A stretch of 64,000 nucleotides of DNA from Camarhynchus parvulus (lineage: Eukaryota > Chordata > Aves > Passeriformes > Thraupidae): contig NC_044591.1 of assembly GCF_901933205.1 (NCBI RefSeq), forward strand, positions 2,267,501-2,331,500, written 5' to 3'. The notes beneath the pieces are model-generated. The model was not told where the DNA came from. It was given only the letters and a program-made list of their open reading frames with translations, and searched no databases. Numbering within the stretch: position 1 is the stretch's first letter; every line of letters begins with the position of its first letter. Positions 36,001-46,365 of this stretch are shown piece by piece. A program made the translations under genes and the position numbers.

Positions 36001-36633
36001 AGCACATGCAGATGAACTGCACCCCAAATGCATAGAGAAAAAAACACACAGTGAGCTCTCTGTGCATGTAAATGGCCCCAAACTGAAGTGCAGGAGATGG
36101 AAAAATAGCCTTGGATTTATTAACACCGTGTGACAGAGTTTTGTCACCCCTGAGGCTGGGTCTGGGAGGATGGGTGAGGGACCACAAGGAGCTGCAGCTT
36201 CCGGAGCAGGAGCGCTGCACCCAATTGCTCTGGTTCTTGGCCCAGAGCAACGCCAGCCACTGTCAGCTGGAACTGGAAGAAGACAGACCCTAAAGCCTGG
36301 CCACAAGACCCATGAGTGACAAATTCAAATTGAAAAAGATTCTCTAAACCATACTGGTGAGGTGGGATTGCTATGGCTGGGACAGTCTTCTCCCACCAGT
36401 GATACCAGTCCAGGAGATGCTGCAGAGGCAGAGCCATGAAAGCTCATGGTGGCCTGGGGCAGGTGGGCAGTGAGGGGTGAGAGGCAGAGTGATGAACCTG
36501 CTTGTCGGAACCCAGGACACTCCTCTGACTGCCCTGGAGGTCTTGAGACCCTGGCAGGGGGCTCAGAGACCTTGGCACAGAGTCGAAGACACCCGTGCCT
36601 TTGATTTTAGCCCATAGAAACAATTACCAACTT
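33049..36633. other. Intergenic with a GGGAGA microsatellite, no gene seen
   Basis: 33520-33660 is AT-rich. Overlapping frames between 33.7 and 36.3 kb on both strands are compositional, and those over 35.4-35.5 kb are simple-repeat artefacts. Confidence 0.5.
35411..35521 (+). repeat. (GGGAGA)n microsatellite
   Basis: About 14 pure hexamer units from about 35434 to 35520, preceded by imperfect GAGAGG copies. The hexamer length keeps frames open on both strands, encoding ER, GR or EG repeats and, on the minus strand, LP, SL or SP repeats. Confidence 0.97.
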
Positions 36634-37112
36634 TGTGTGAAGATGTACAAGCCACAAGAGTTTGAATAGAATGATAGTGAATTTACCACAGGATGAAAAT
36701 GTAGAATTTTGGGGTTTTTAGAATGGGGGTTCAGGAGGCAAGATGGAGGAATCTGGGCGTGTCCTGTCCTTCCTCCTGCTCTTTCTTGTCCTCCATCTTC
36801 TGCTGGGATGGTGGCATCTCTGGATTGGTTTAGAGTAGAGACAGACTGTCTAACATAGGTGATAGGTATTGGAAAATTATTGTAAATGAAGTACACGTAG
36901 TTTTTAGTATAAAAAGATAACACCGGCCTGAGGGCGGTCAGTGTGCCACAAACTGACCTGCCAGACAGACCTCAGCGGGTCAGATAAAGAATGTTATCGA
37001 TAAGGAAAAATAAACAACCTTGGGAACGACAGCCAAGGAATCCCGTCTTCTTCTTTGGTCTCGGGGCTGGGAAGAAGAGACTTTCCAACACCTCGGGGTC
37101 ATCTCGACACCA
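36634..37112 (+). mobile_element. Endogenous retrovirus LTR (boundaries approximate)
   Basis: Starts TGTGTGAAGATG. Has TATAAAAAG at 36908-36916, AATAAA at 37009-37014, and a C/T-rich U5 ending near ctcgacacca. No target duplication was found with these ends. It directly abuts the CpG-rich patch at 37.1-37.5 kb. Confidence 0.65.
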
Positions 37113-37500
37113 GAGACCCCGTCACCTGCTCTGCCACCGCTCCCTGCCCAGCACAGCCCCTTCGGCTGCCCGAGCAGCCCCGCAGCCTGCAGAGGCTGCC
37201 GGAGAGCAGGAGCAGCCCTGGGGGATGCAGGGCGAGCGGGGCTGTGTCGGAGCAGCCGCCGGCCGCTCGCTGTGTTGTGGCAGCAATAGCGTGTAAAGCG
37301 CTGCCCGTGCGAGAGGAATCGCGTGTCAGGCGCTCCCCGGGGCCGCGGGATGGCAGAGCAGCGGAAAGGGGCTGGGAGCGGCATCTCCGCAGGCAGCCCA
37401 CCTGCCGGGCACCGAGGGCACAGTCCGGGCACAGCCAGGCTCCCCCAAACTGCGGACATGCTCCCAAAACCCGCCCCGCCCAGCCAGGGGGGCAGTGGGA
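37080..37500. promoter_or_regulatory. CpG-rich patch downstream of an LTR
   Basis: Local CpG enrichment around gccgccggccgctcgctgtg and gctccccggggccgcgggat. A 215-codon plus frame (37055-37702) crosses it but has no recognised domain. It may be a small CpG island or retroviral leader sequence. Confidence 0.4.
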
Positions 37501-39764
37501 GCTGGGGGTAAGAAGTGGGTCAGTGCATTTAGGCTGCTCATCTCAGCTCTCAGCCTGTCAGAACTCCCTTTATTCCAGCACACTGCCTTGCCCCTGTAGC
37601 GTGTTGGAGCTGTTCCTGCTCCAGCACATTGCCTCCCCTGGGCAAGAGGTCGTGGAAACCCCTGTGCCCCTGGCTGAGGGCATGGAGGGCTGGGGGACGT
37701 GATCCCCCCCTGCTAAAGGTGCCACTGCCACATCTTGAGCTGCACCCAATTGTCACAGCACATGCAGGCAGACTGGAAAACCATCCCTGGAGCCAAGGGA
37801 CAGTGTCTGAATGGCACTTGTTGAAGGCCAATGAGTCAACCTGTAAAGAAAGGCCAGAGCTTTCCCAGAGCAAAGAAACCCTAGAGAGGATGGACTGGAT
37901 TGTTCCAGCAGGGAAAGAGCAAAATCAGAGTCCAGGGGCTTTGTGGTGCTCAGTCTGTGAAACAGGACTCAGACAAAGATTTTTGTTGGAAGAGCTCCCT
38001 GGAGATCCACAGTCCAGCCCCCAGCTCAAAGTAATGGCTACTTCAAAACTAGATCAAGACTGCCCTTGAGCTGAAAGTCTTCACCAGTGCAGATTTTTTG
38101 GCCCTCACCAGCACTGCCTTGGAAATTTTACACATGCACACAATTAACAGCACAGGTACCATTCAGGGGGTCAAAGGCAGAGGAGAGTTTTCACCTCACC
38201 TGCAGAATTACCCATCCCTTTTCAGAGACTTGAGCATTTACATTTCTGCAATATTCTGGCACCTTGGATGCGTCCTGCAGCTGGTTGCCTGTGAAGAAGA
38301 CTACCAAGATCCTGCCGTGCACAAGACGTTCTCAGGTGTGTGGATGGAGCTAGAAAGGAATGGCTGCTCCTGCACAAGAAAAGCTGAGGCGAGTTGGGAT
38401 CCACAGAGTTTCAAAACTGAAGGTACACATCAGCTCCAAGGTTACCTTGGGAAAGCACAGGGACAGAGAGAGGCACAAGAGCACTGCAATCTCTGCTGTG
38501 TCCCCTTCTCTCAGCCCCTCAGAGCAGCTCTGGGAAGCTGCTAGCACTCACGTTGTCCCAGATAAGTGAAAATTTGAACAGTAGGAATGTCCTTGCTAGG
38601 TACAATTAGCTGCCTGAAATAGCCCAGCGGAATTCTCCAGAGCCAGGCCTGGTCATTAGGAAAATCATCAGGATCTTACTGAAGAGAGAGCATTTATCAG
38701 CCTGTTTGGGAGCTGCCCCTGTGTCCCTGGAGCAGAAACAAGAACTGTGTCCTTGGTGCAGGAGGTCTCTGGTTGCAGCCCTTGAACTGCAGCCTCCACC
38801 AGGCAGGGTCCCACACCTCCTCCCGAGCAGAGCCGCTCCACGTCCGGCCCTGCCCGGTCCCAGCACGTGGGAAAACCCCTCTGCATTTGGCTGGGATGAG
38901 CCCTGGGAATGCCAGCTCAGGGACAGGGAGGCAGGCAGGTGCCAGCTCAGTGCAGAGCTGGCAGGGGACAGCAGTGGCAGGGCAGGGCAGCAGAGGCCTG
39001 CCTGCAGCAGCAGCAGGGGGTTAATCAGCCGGCTGCTTCCGTGACTGAGCTCCGAGCTCACAGAAAAGAGCTCCAGAGAGGAAGAGGCTTCTCCCTCATG
39101 AAAGAAACATCAGGGCTAATTGAATCCGGGTCCAGCCCAGCAGCACGAGACAGACCACGCTGCCTCATTCATATTTCATGCCTTGCTCTGCTTTGGCAGC
39201 AGAAAGCACAGTGCAAAAGGCGGGAGAGCCCTGCCTGGCATGGGAGAACCCCAGGAGCATGAGGAGTGGCCAGGGGAGAGGGGAGCCAGGGGCTGAGCCA
39301 CATGTGGGCTGGGGCTGTGGGAGGCACTTGCCAGCCAGTCAGTGATGTCCCAGGTAAGCTCAAGGCAGTGCTCACCCTTTTCAGGTTCTGGCCCCTGCAG
39401 GTCAGTAAAGCAAGTGGGTGGAATGGGAGTCTGTGGCTGCTGAAGGCTTCTCCTGGCCCCTGGATTTGGGCAGTTGCTCCTCAGTGCTGCTGGAGGTGGG
39501 TGAGAGCCAAAGGAGTCCAAGCAGATCATGGCTAGCAAGGTGAGGAGAAGGCAGCCCCTATGACAGACAATGGCTGAGGTCTGTTTGCCTCCAAGGCATC
39601 TCTTTAGGGGCTTTACCCTTGTCTGGAAGGGACTGGGGGGGACCCTACTGATGTGAGGTGGGGTGTGAGGCACAGATCCCCTCAGCAGGCACAGGGACAC
39701 TGCTGGGGCTGGAGAGGCAGATTGCAGACAGGAGCCTCAGGCCATGGCAGGAGCTGGACTGAGG
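37501..39764. other. Intergenic, no gene seen
   Basis: No repeat or coding exon recognised. The 148-codon frame at 38098-38544 plus has no domain. Confidence 0.5.
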
Positions 39765-40195
39765 TGCCGGAGCATATCCAGAGCAGGGCAATGGAGCTGG
39801 GGAAGGACTGGAGCACAGGTTTGAACAGAAACAGCTGAGGGAGCTCAGGCACTCAGTTTAGAGAAAAGGAGGCTCAGGGGGTCTCATCACTTTCTGCATC
39901 AACTTGAAAGGAGCTTGGAGCCAGGTGGGGGTCAGGCTCTGCTCCCAGGTACCTGTGCCAGGGGAAGTTCTGGTTGGATATTACTGAAAATTCCTTCACT
40001 GAAAGGGCTGTCAGGCATTGGCACAGGCTGCCCAGGACAGTGGTGGAGTCACCACCCCTGAAAGTTTTCAAAAATTTTGCAGATGGTGGCAGTTGGCTAC
40101 AGGGTTTAGTGGTGGCCCTGGAAGTGCTGGGTTTAGTGGCTGGACTCGATGATGTTAGAGGGATTTTCCAGCCTTAGTGTTTCTATGATTCCAAA
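39765..40195 (+). mobile_element. CR1 LINE 3' fragment
   Basis: agcagggcaatggagctggg, aaaaggaggctcagggggtc, ggttggatattactgaaaat, gctgcccaggacagtggtgg, terminus tgtttctatgattcc. Confidence 0.93.
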
Positions 40196-40614
40196 GTTTC
40201 TGCTGTGCAGCAGCAGAGCAGTTTCTATGAGGGAGTAGCTGTGGGGGGACTTGGCTGCAAATTCCCAGCAGGAATGGTGGAGGGAGGCATGCAGGGAAGG
40301 CTGATGAACCCATGATCAAGGCTGATGAGCAGGAAGAGATAAAGCAGGATTAAAGAACACACAAGCTGGAAGTTAGACAAATGGGCAAGGAGCCATCCCC
40401 ACTCCTCTTGGAGTTCTGACAGAAGGCACAGAGGAACAAGACAGGAAACTCCCATTTTAGCTCCACTTGGCCCATTCCCGGTGCCTCTCCCCAGCGTGCC
40501 CAGGCAATACAGCAGCTGGTGGCAGCTGGTGAGCCTGTCACTGGCAGAGCCTGATGCCTTTCCCTTTCCTATGCCAGCTTTCCAACTCCCAGCAGTATTT
40601 CTGCTTTGGCCTTT

Positions 40615-40890
40615 CATGGAATCATAGAATCATTAAGGTTGGAAAAGTCCTCTAAGACCATCAAGTCCAACCATTAACCGAGCACTACCAACTCCATCAC
40701 TAAATCATGTCCCCAAATGCCTCATTCACGCATCTTTTAAATCCCACCAAGGATGCTGACTCCACCACTGCCCTGGGAAACCTGTGCTAATGCCTCACCA
40801 CCCTTTCAGGGAAGAAACTGTCCTCATATCCAACCTAAATGGATATGGCCCAACCTGAGGCTGTTTCCTCTTGTCATATCCTGTCCTTCC
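40615..40890 (-). mobile_element. CR1 LINE 3' fragment, reverse orientation
   Basis: aatcatagaatcattaaggt, aagtccaaccattaaccgag, gactccaccactgccctggg, atatccaacctaaatgg. Confidence 0.93.
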
Positions 40891-40949
40891 ATATGGCTCA
40901 GGGATGCCATGGAGATGGTGTGGAGAAGCAGCTGATTTTGGTGGAAATA

Positions 40950-41380
40950 TCACTGGTGCTGGCCCAGAGCAGCCCGTGGTTGTCTGCAGGACATTCCGTC
41001 CATTCCACCACTGTAGGAATGTGCCCCCCGTTGGCAGAGTGAGTAAATTATTCTTTGTCTGCTTAAAAAGGCAAAAAGCCCAGAAGTTTCTCTCCCAGTT
41101 TGGTACAAAGACACCTCATAGGACCTTTGGGACTTCACCTCAGACCTGGGGCTGTCAATTGGACAGAGGCCAAGAGGTCCCACCTAGGTAATTCACTAGA
41201 AAATGAGGCAAACAGAGGAAATTGGTTTTGTGGGGTGTTTTAGCAGGAGCAAGAGCCTCTTGCCCCTGGCTCAGTTTTCCTCTGTAAGAGCTTTGTTATT
41301 TTTTCTTTTATTAAACCTTTTTCTGTTTCCAACACTACCTCAGAATCCATCCTGCTAACTTTATGCCATTTGGGGTGGGT
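40950..41380 (+). mobile_element. Probable LTR or LTR remnant (boundaries uncertain)
   Basis: ATTAAA at 41310-41315 follows a T-rich stretch, and a U5-like sequence (ctgtttccaacactacctca) comes after it, resembling passerine LTR 3' ends. No clear TG/CA termini or target duplication found. Confidence 0.4.
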
Positions 41381-42962
41381 GGGCTATCTCGGGTGTGATG
41401 GGTTCTCTGAGAGCTCATAGGCCCTGTCTCAAGGAGAAACCCATCACAGCCCCTTCCAGCCCTGCCTTACTTCCACTCCTACTCCAAGCCTCTGTCAGGA
41501 GCACAAAAAGCAGCAGAGATCCTCCTGCAGTTCAGTGGCAGCTGGTGGATCCTGCCCTCCCCAAGGTGTGTCCTGGCCACCAGCCAGGTGTCCTGAGCCC
41601 TCCAGCTGTGCTCCAGGGGTGACCAGGCTCCTTGCTGTGGCCAGATATGCGGTGGAAGCTCCAAGAGTAGAGTGCAGGCACGTGCCAGTGGAAAACCTGG
41701 GGACCCCTGCACAAGACTGCTGTCTCCCTGGGACTGCACCTGCTTTCAGCCAGAAGGCACCTCCTAGGCTCCCAAAGCTTTCCATCCAAAACTGATGACT
41801 CCTTTTGGCACCAAGGGCACTGTCAGGCAGCTCCCCCCAGCTCTGTGGTGCCAGTGGGTCAGTGGCAGGAAAGACAGATCAGATCAGTCTTGCATCAGGA
41901 AGACACTGAGGCAGGAACTTTGCCAGGCAGGGGTACCAGAGCTGTGCAGGGGCAGGGAGACACCATCAGGGGGAAGAGCAAAGGAAGGACTGGCAGGGGC
42001 AGCCACCGAGGCTGGGGCTTACCAGGGTTTGCCACGAGGCTGTGGCATCCCTCACGCTCCTCCCAGGGCCACAGAGGTTGCTAAAATGTTCAGGGGTAGT
42101 GGCTGAAAAGGTGACTGAACCCTCCAGACTCCAGGCCTCCCGCTGGTCTAGGGTGTTAGGCAGCATCCCACACTGTGACCTGTGCACAGGGAGAGGGCTG
42201 GAACTGAGAACCAACAACCCCACATGTAGCAGGGGGCTCACTTGAGGGCAAACCCAACCTCCCGGAGGTGACCAGGGCAGGGTGTACCTGTCTTGGCCCC
42301 GTAAGCTGCAGGCTTGCATCCCCAGCTCTGCCCCAAGGGAAGATACTGAAACCACAACAGGGAAAAGGAGGAGTCAGGGCAAACAAACAAAAATACCAGC
42401 AATTTCCTGCATGGCCTCTCCAGATGGAGCCTTCCCTACCTCCTCTTCCCACTGAGTGTAAACTCACGATGTGTCTGCTCTCATGTCCTACACTTGTGCT
42501 TCCAAACCCACACAAACACACAGGCACAGGGAGAGAGAGCCACAGCAAGGTCTGTGGGCAGTCAGCACAGGTGCCTCCCATGGACACTGAACATTCTTTA
42601 AAAGCTGTGAATGTCACCCCAGCTATGATGCTGGCCCTTGAAAACCTGACCTAGGTGCCAGCCCATGTACCAGTGTACCCTTTCCACTGCTCTTAAATTC
42701 CACAGTGTCCCCCAAGCCCCCCAACAACCCTTGCAAAGCTCTGGGATGTAGAGAGGCTTGAAAAGTAAATGTGGATATAGACATGGTGGTGGACCTGGAA
42801 AATTGAAACAAATGATGCAGGACTAGAGAGTAGCAGCTGGTACAGAGCCTCTTGTCTTCCAAGGCTGTTTTGTCAGGCTGGTGGAGAAATGGGCCTGGTG
42901 CTGCTCATCCTTGAGTTGCTTCTTTTCACCCCAACAGCTTGATCCTCAACACTGGCCCTCCC
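41381..42962. other. Intergenic, no gene seen
   Basis: An 11-bp inverted repeat (41394-41404 with 41438-41448) sits next to the LTR-like sequence. No exon supported. Confidence 0.5.
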
Positions 42963-43330
42963 CATCGAATCACAGAACCAACGAGAAGTTTGGGTTGGAA
43001 AATACCTTGAAGTTCATTCCATTCCACTCCCCACTGTGGACAGGGACACCTTGACTGTCCCAGGCTGCTCCAGCCCCGTCCAGCCTGGCCTTGGACACTT
43101 CCAGGGATCCAGGGACAGCCACAGCTTCTCTGGGCACCCTGTGCCAGGGCCTGCCCACCCTCACAAGGAAGAATTTTTTCCCAATATGCCATTTAAACCT
43201 AGTCTCTTTCAGTTTGAAGTTTTTCCCCTTTGTCCCGTCACTCTCTGCCCATGAAAAAAGTTAAAACCCCTCTTTTTTTTTAAGCCACCTTTGAGTACTG
43301 GAAGGCCACAATGAGATGTCCCAGTTACAG
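42963..43330 (-). mobile_element. CR1 LINE 3' fragment, reverse orientation
   Basis: tcgaatcacagaaccaacga, gctccagccccgtccagcct, caaggaagaattttttccca, and gagtactggaaggccacaat at the inner end. Confidence 0.92.
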
Positions 43331-43892
43331 GCTGTGAGAATAAAGGTTTTTTCAGACTGCACTGGAGCTCTGGAACAGAACAGGATCCAGCTGTGGATTC
43401 TCAGCAAGGGCAGGGCGGGCAGGGAGGGCTCAGTCCCTGTTCCAAAGCCGTCATGTCAGGGGAAATGAGGGTGTGTACAGGCTGAGGATGAGATTTTGTC
43501 AGTGGTGGGGAGAGGATCAGACTGAAGGCACAGCTTTGCAGGGGCAGGGAGCTGTCAACTGTCAGCTCTGGAGGGCTCATCAAAGCTCCCGAGCTCCCAA
43601 AGCACACCCTGAGCATTGCTCAGCCCAGCCACGTCTGTCTGTCCATCCTGTCCTCCCAGAGGGGGGCGTCTCTGACAGGCTATCTGCAGAGAGAAAACAA
43701 AACCCAGCTTCCCCCAGCCCAGGCCCCTCCTGAATACATGTGCAGGGAATTTCAAATGTGCTGCAGCTCTGCTTTTGCCAGGAAGGAACTCTGTGCTGCC
43801 ATCCTCTTGCAGGCAGTGTATTGTCCCTGTCACAGCTGTCCTCCCTGGGCACTGCCCTGCTCACAGGGCACTCTCAGGGAGGTGGAACAGGA
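43331..43892. other. Intergenic, no gene seen
   Basis: No repeat or exon recognised between two CR1 copies. Confidence 0.5.
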
Positions 43893-44108
43893 CTCACAGA
43901 GTCTGAGACTGGGAGAGATCCTGCCATGGGCAGGGACACCTTCCACTGGCCCAGGCTGCTCCAAGCCCCATCCAGCCTGGCCTGGGACACTGCCAGGGAT
44001 GGAGCAGCCGCAGCTGCTCTGGGCACCCTGTGCCAGGGCCTCCCCACCCTCAGAGGGGAGAATTTATTTCCAATATCTAATTCTAATATCCTAGTATCTA
44101 TCAGAATG
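43893..44108 (-). mobile_element. CR1 LINE 3' fragment, reverse orientation
   Basis: gactcacagagtctgagact, gggcagggacaccttccact, gcagctgctctgggcaccct, ending in tatctaattctaatatccta. Confidence 0.9.
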
Positions 44109-44111
44109 TCT

Positions 44112-44255
44112 AAAATCACAGAATCACAGAATTTCTAGGTTGGAAGAGACCTTTAAGATCATCGAGTCCAACCCATCTTCTAACACCTCAACTAGATCAT
44201 GGAACCAAGTGCCAGATCCAGTCTTTTTTTAAACACATCAAGGGATGGTGGGAGC
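44112..44255 (-). mobile_element. CR1 LINE 3' fragment of another subfamily, reverse orientation
   Basis: aaaatcacagaatcacagaa, ggttggaagagacctttaag, atcatcgagtccaacccatc. It lies head to tail against the CR1 at 43893-44108. Confidence 0.9.
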
Positions 44256-45199
44256 AGGACTCAGAAAGCACCAGGAAACAGAGGCAGGAACAGCACTGAG
44301 GAGATTCACACCTCCCGTCAGGCTGGATGTCCCTTATCCTGACAAAGCCTGAGAGGGGCTGTGCTGGGAATGACAAACCATGTCTGTGCCCCTTCCCTGA
44401 AGTACCAGAGCGTTGATAAATGAAAGGGCCTGGAAAAGCAAGGATTCAGAGAGGAAGGTCAGGTATTGATAGGAACAAGGGCTAGGGTTTTTTTGCTTGG
44501 TGAGACATGCACAGGAATGTGCCCATGGGCAGAGAAGGGGCCACACACCAGCAAGTCCCATCCTGTTTTCATCTCTCTGAGCAGAGACATCAGAGATTTC
44601 ACTAGAGCTTTTGTTTCCTTTGCAAAGCCTGTGCTCAATAAACTTTTGCCTCTACTTATGAAAAGCCCTTTTCCACACCAGGCACAGCTTGCCCTGGGCT
44701 CTTATTTCAGCTACTGCCCCACTCAGGCCTACCTTGACTTCCTGTGTTCCTCGTCTCCCTTTCCTCCTCCTGCCTCAGCCACATCCTGCTTCACCTGAAT
44801 CTGTCCTATCCACCTTCCTGTTCCCACCACCCATCCCTCCATCTCTCCTGAAAAACTCCGCTCCCTGAGCAAGGTGCTTCCATGCAATGTTTCCACCTCT
44901 CAGTGACAGGACTGCAGCAATGGAGCTGCTGGTGGACTTGTGTCTCCTCTGAAGTATCTGGAGTTAAGGAGGCTGCTGCTCTGCTCCTGAGACGCTGCAG
45001 AGCCCAGAGATTTCCAGGTCCCCAGCAGTGGGAACCTCTCCCCACAGCCCAGCAGTGTCACATCAAGGAGCACAGCATTTTTGTTTAGGCCCTGTTTGAA
45101 GTTTGCTGCTAATTTTTGGTATGCACAGAGTGGTGTTTGGCTCCTGCTTGTTCCTGGAATAAATGCTCATTGCATTGCTCTTAAATGATTGGAGACCTC
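44256..45199. other. Intergenic, no gene seen
   Basis: An AATAAA at about 44638 lies in a C/T-rich tract (44640-44840) that could be an old LTR or UTR. Nothing firm. Confidence 0.4.
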
Positions 45200-45589
45200 T
45201 GTCACAGACATTTCTTTTATGAAAAATCCTCTCTTAGGATTTTCCTGCTGAAGCTGAGAAGTTCAGCAACCAGACATAAACAATAGGTTATCTGCTTCTG
45301 TGGAATGCAGCAGGTCAGTTCTGGATTGGCCCAGATTGAGTGTTTGGAGGTAATGGCCAATCCAGAACTGAGCTCTCTCGGACACAGTCCGAGAGAGCAA
45401 GGTTTGTTGATCATTCTTTACTTTCTATTCTTAGGTAGCTAGCAGCTTCTGGAAACTCTCCTTTTCTTTTTCTTTTTAGTATAGTTATAATAGATGTATA
45501 TATCATAACTTAATAAATCAAGCCTTCTGATCATGGAGCCCATCTCGTCTCTTCCTTCACCCCGAAAACCTTGTGTCCAACCGACGACA
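45200..45589 (+). mobile_element. Solo LTR (390 bp) with perfect 6-bp target duplication
   Basis: TGTCACAGACA at the left, CGACGACA at the right. The 6-bp flanks are identical: GACCTC at 45194-45199 and 45590-45595. A TATA-like AT-rich block (about 45480-45505) precedes AATAAA at 45512-45517 and a C/T-rich U5. A 6-bp duplication points to a class II (ERVK-like) integration. Sequence style (cctctcttaggattttcctg, tggccaatcc) resembles LTRs I know from songbirds. Confidence 0.9.
45315..45398. repeat. Two adjacent perfect inverted repeats within the LTR
   Basis: Arms 45315-45331 and 45355-45371 (17 bp, tcagttctggattggcc and its complement, 23-nt loop) are followed at once by arms 45372-45383 and 45387-45398 (12 bp, gctctctcggac, 3-nt loop). 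Confidence 0.95.
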
Positions 45590-46109
45590 GACCTCCAATT
45601 TTAATCTTTTATTCATAATCTTCTTCCAGCTCAGATACAGAAAAAACATGTAAATTCAAGACCTGCAAGAATTGAAAATTTCATAAGTGCTGCTGACCCT
45701 TCACTGGCAGCTCTGAATGTGAGAGAAATAAAGGAATTGTAATGAGAAACCTCATTTTTGATAACAGGTTTAGAGGACCCAGGCATTAAATGGGGTTTCA
45801 CATGTTCCTGCTGTGTGTCCATGAGAGATGTCATCAGTCCTGCTGGGCAGGGACTGTAGTCCTGCTGCTCCTGCCTCTCTGTCATCTCCTGCCTCTCCCT
45901 CTCATCACCTCTGCACTGAGGTGTGAGCTCGCCTGGTGATCACTTGGTGACTTTGGGACATCCCTGCCTGTGTTGCCTCACCTGCTGGTCGCCAAGCTCA
46001 CGACCCAAAGGTCACCAAAGCCCATCCACCCAAACTGCCTTGGTCCTGCCATGTTCCCTCAGCTCCTGTTCAGGCACGAGGGCCACTGCTCCACATCCCT
46101 CACCTCTCC
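45590..46109. other. Intergenic, no gene seen
   Basis: Unique-looking sequence between an LTR and a CR1. Confidence 0.5.
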
Positions 46110-46365
46110 TTAGAATCATGGAATGACAGAATCATGGAACATTCTCAGTTGGGAGGGACCCACAGGAATCATCCAGCTCAGCTCCTGGCCCTGCCCAGGA
46201 CACCCCAACAATCTCACCCCATACCTCAGAGCTTTGTCCAAAGGCTCCTGGAGCTCTGGCAGCACCGGGGCTGTGCCCATGCCCTGGGGAGCCTGGGCAG
46301 TGCCTGCTCCCTCTGGGGAAGAACCTTTCCTGATCTCCAGCCTGAACCTCCCCAAGCACATCTTC
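46110..46365 (-). mobile_element. CR1 LINE 3' fragment, reverse orientation
   Basis: Same subfamily as 15855-16255: agaatcatggaatgacagaa, caggacaccccaacaatctc, ggagcctgggcagtgcctgc. Confidence 0.9.

Noticed and set aside
41394..41448. 11-bp inverted repeat as a DNA transposon end
   Set aside because: Loop is only 33 nt, there are no target duplications and no transposase. Probably incidental.
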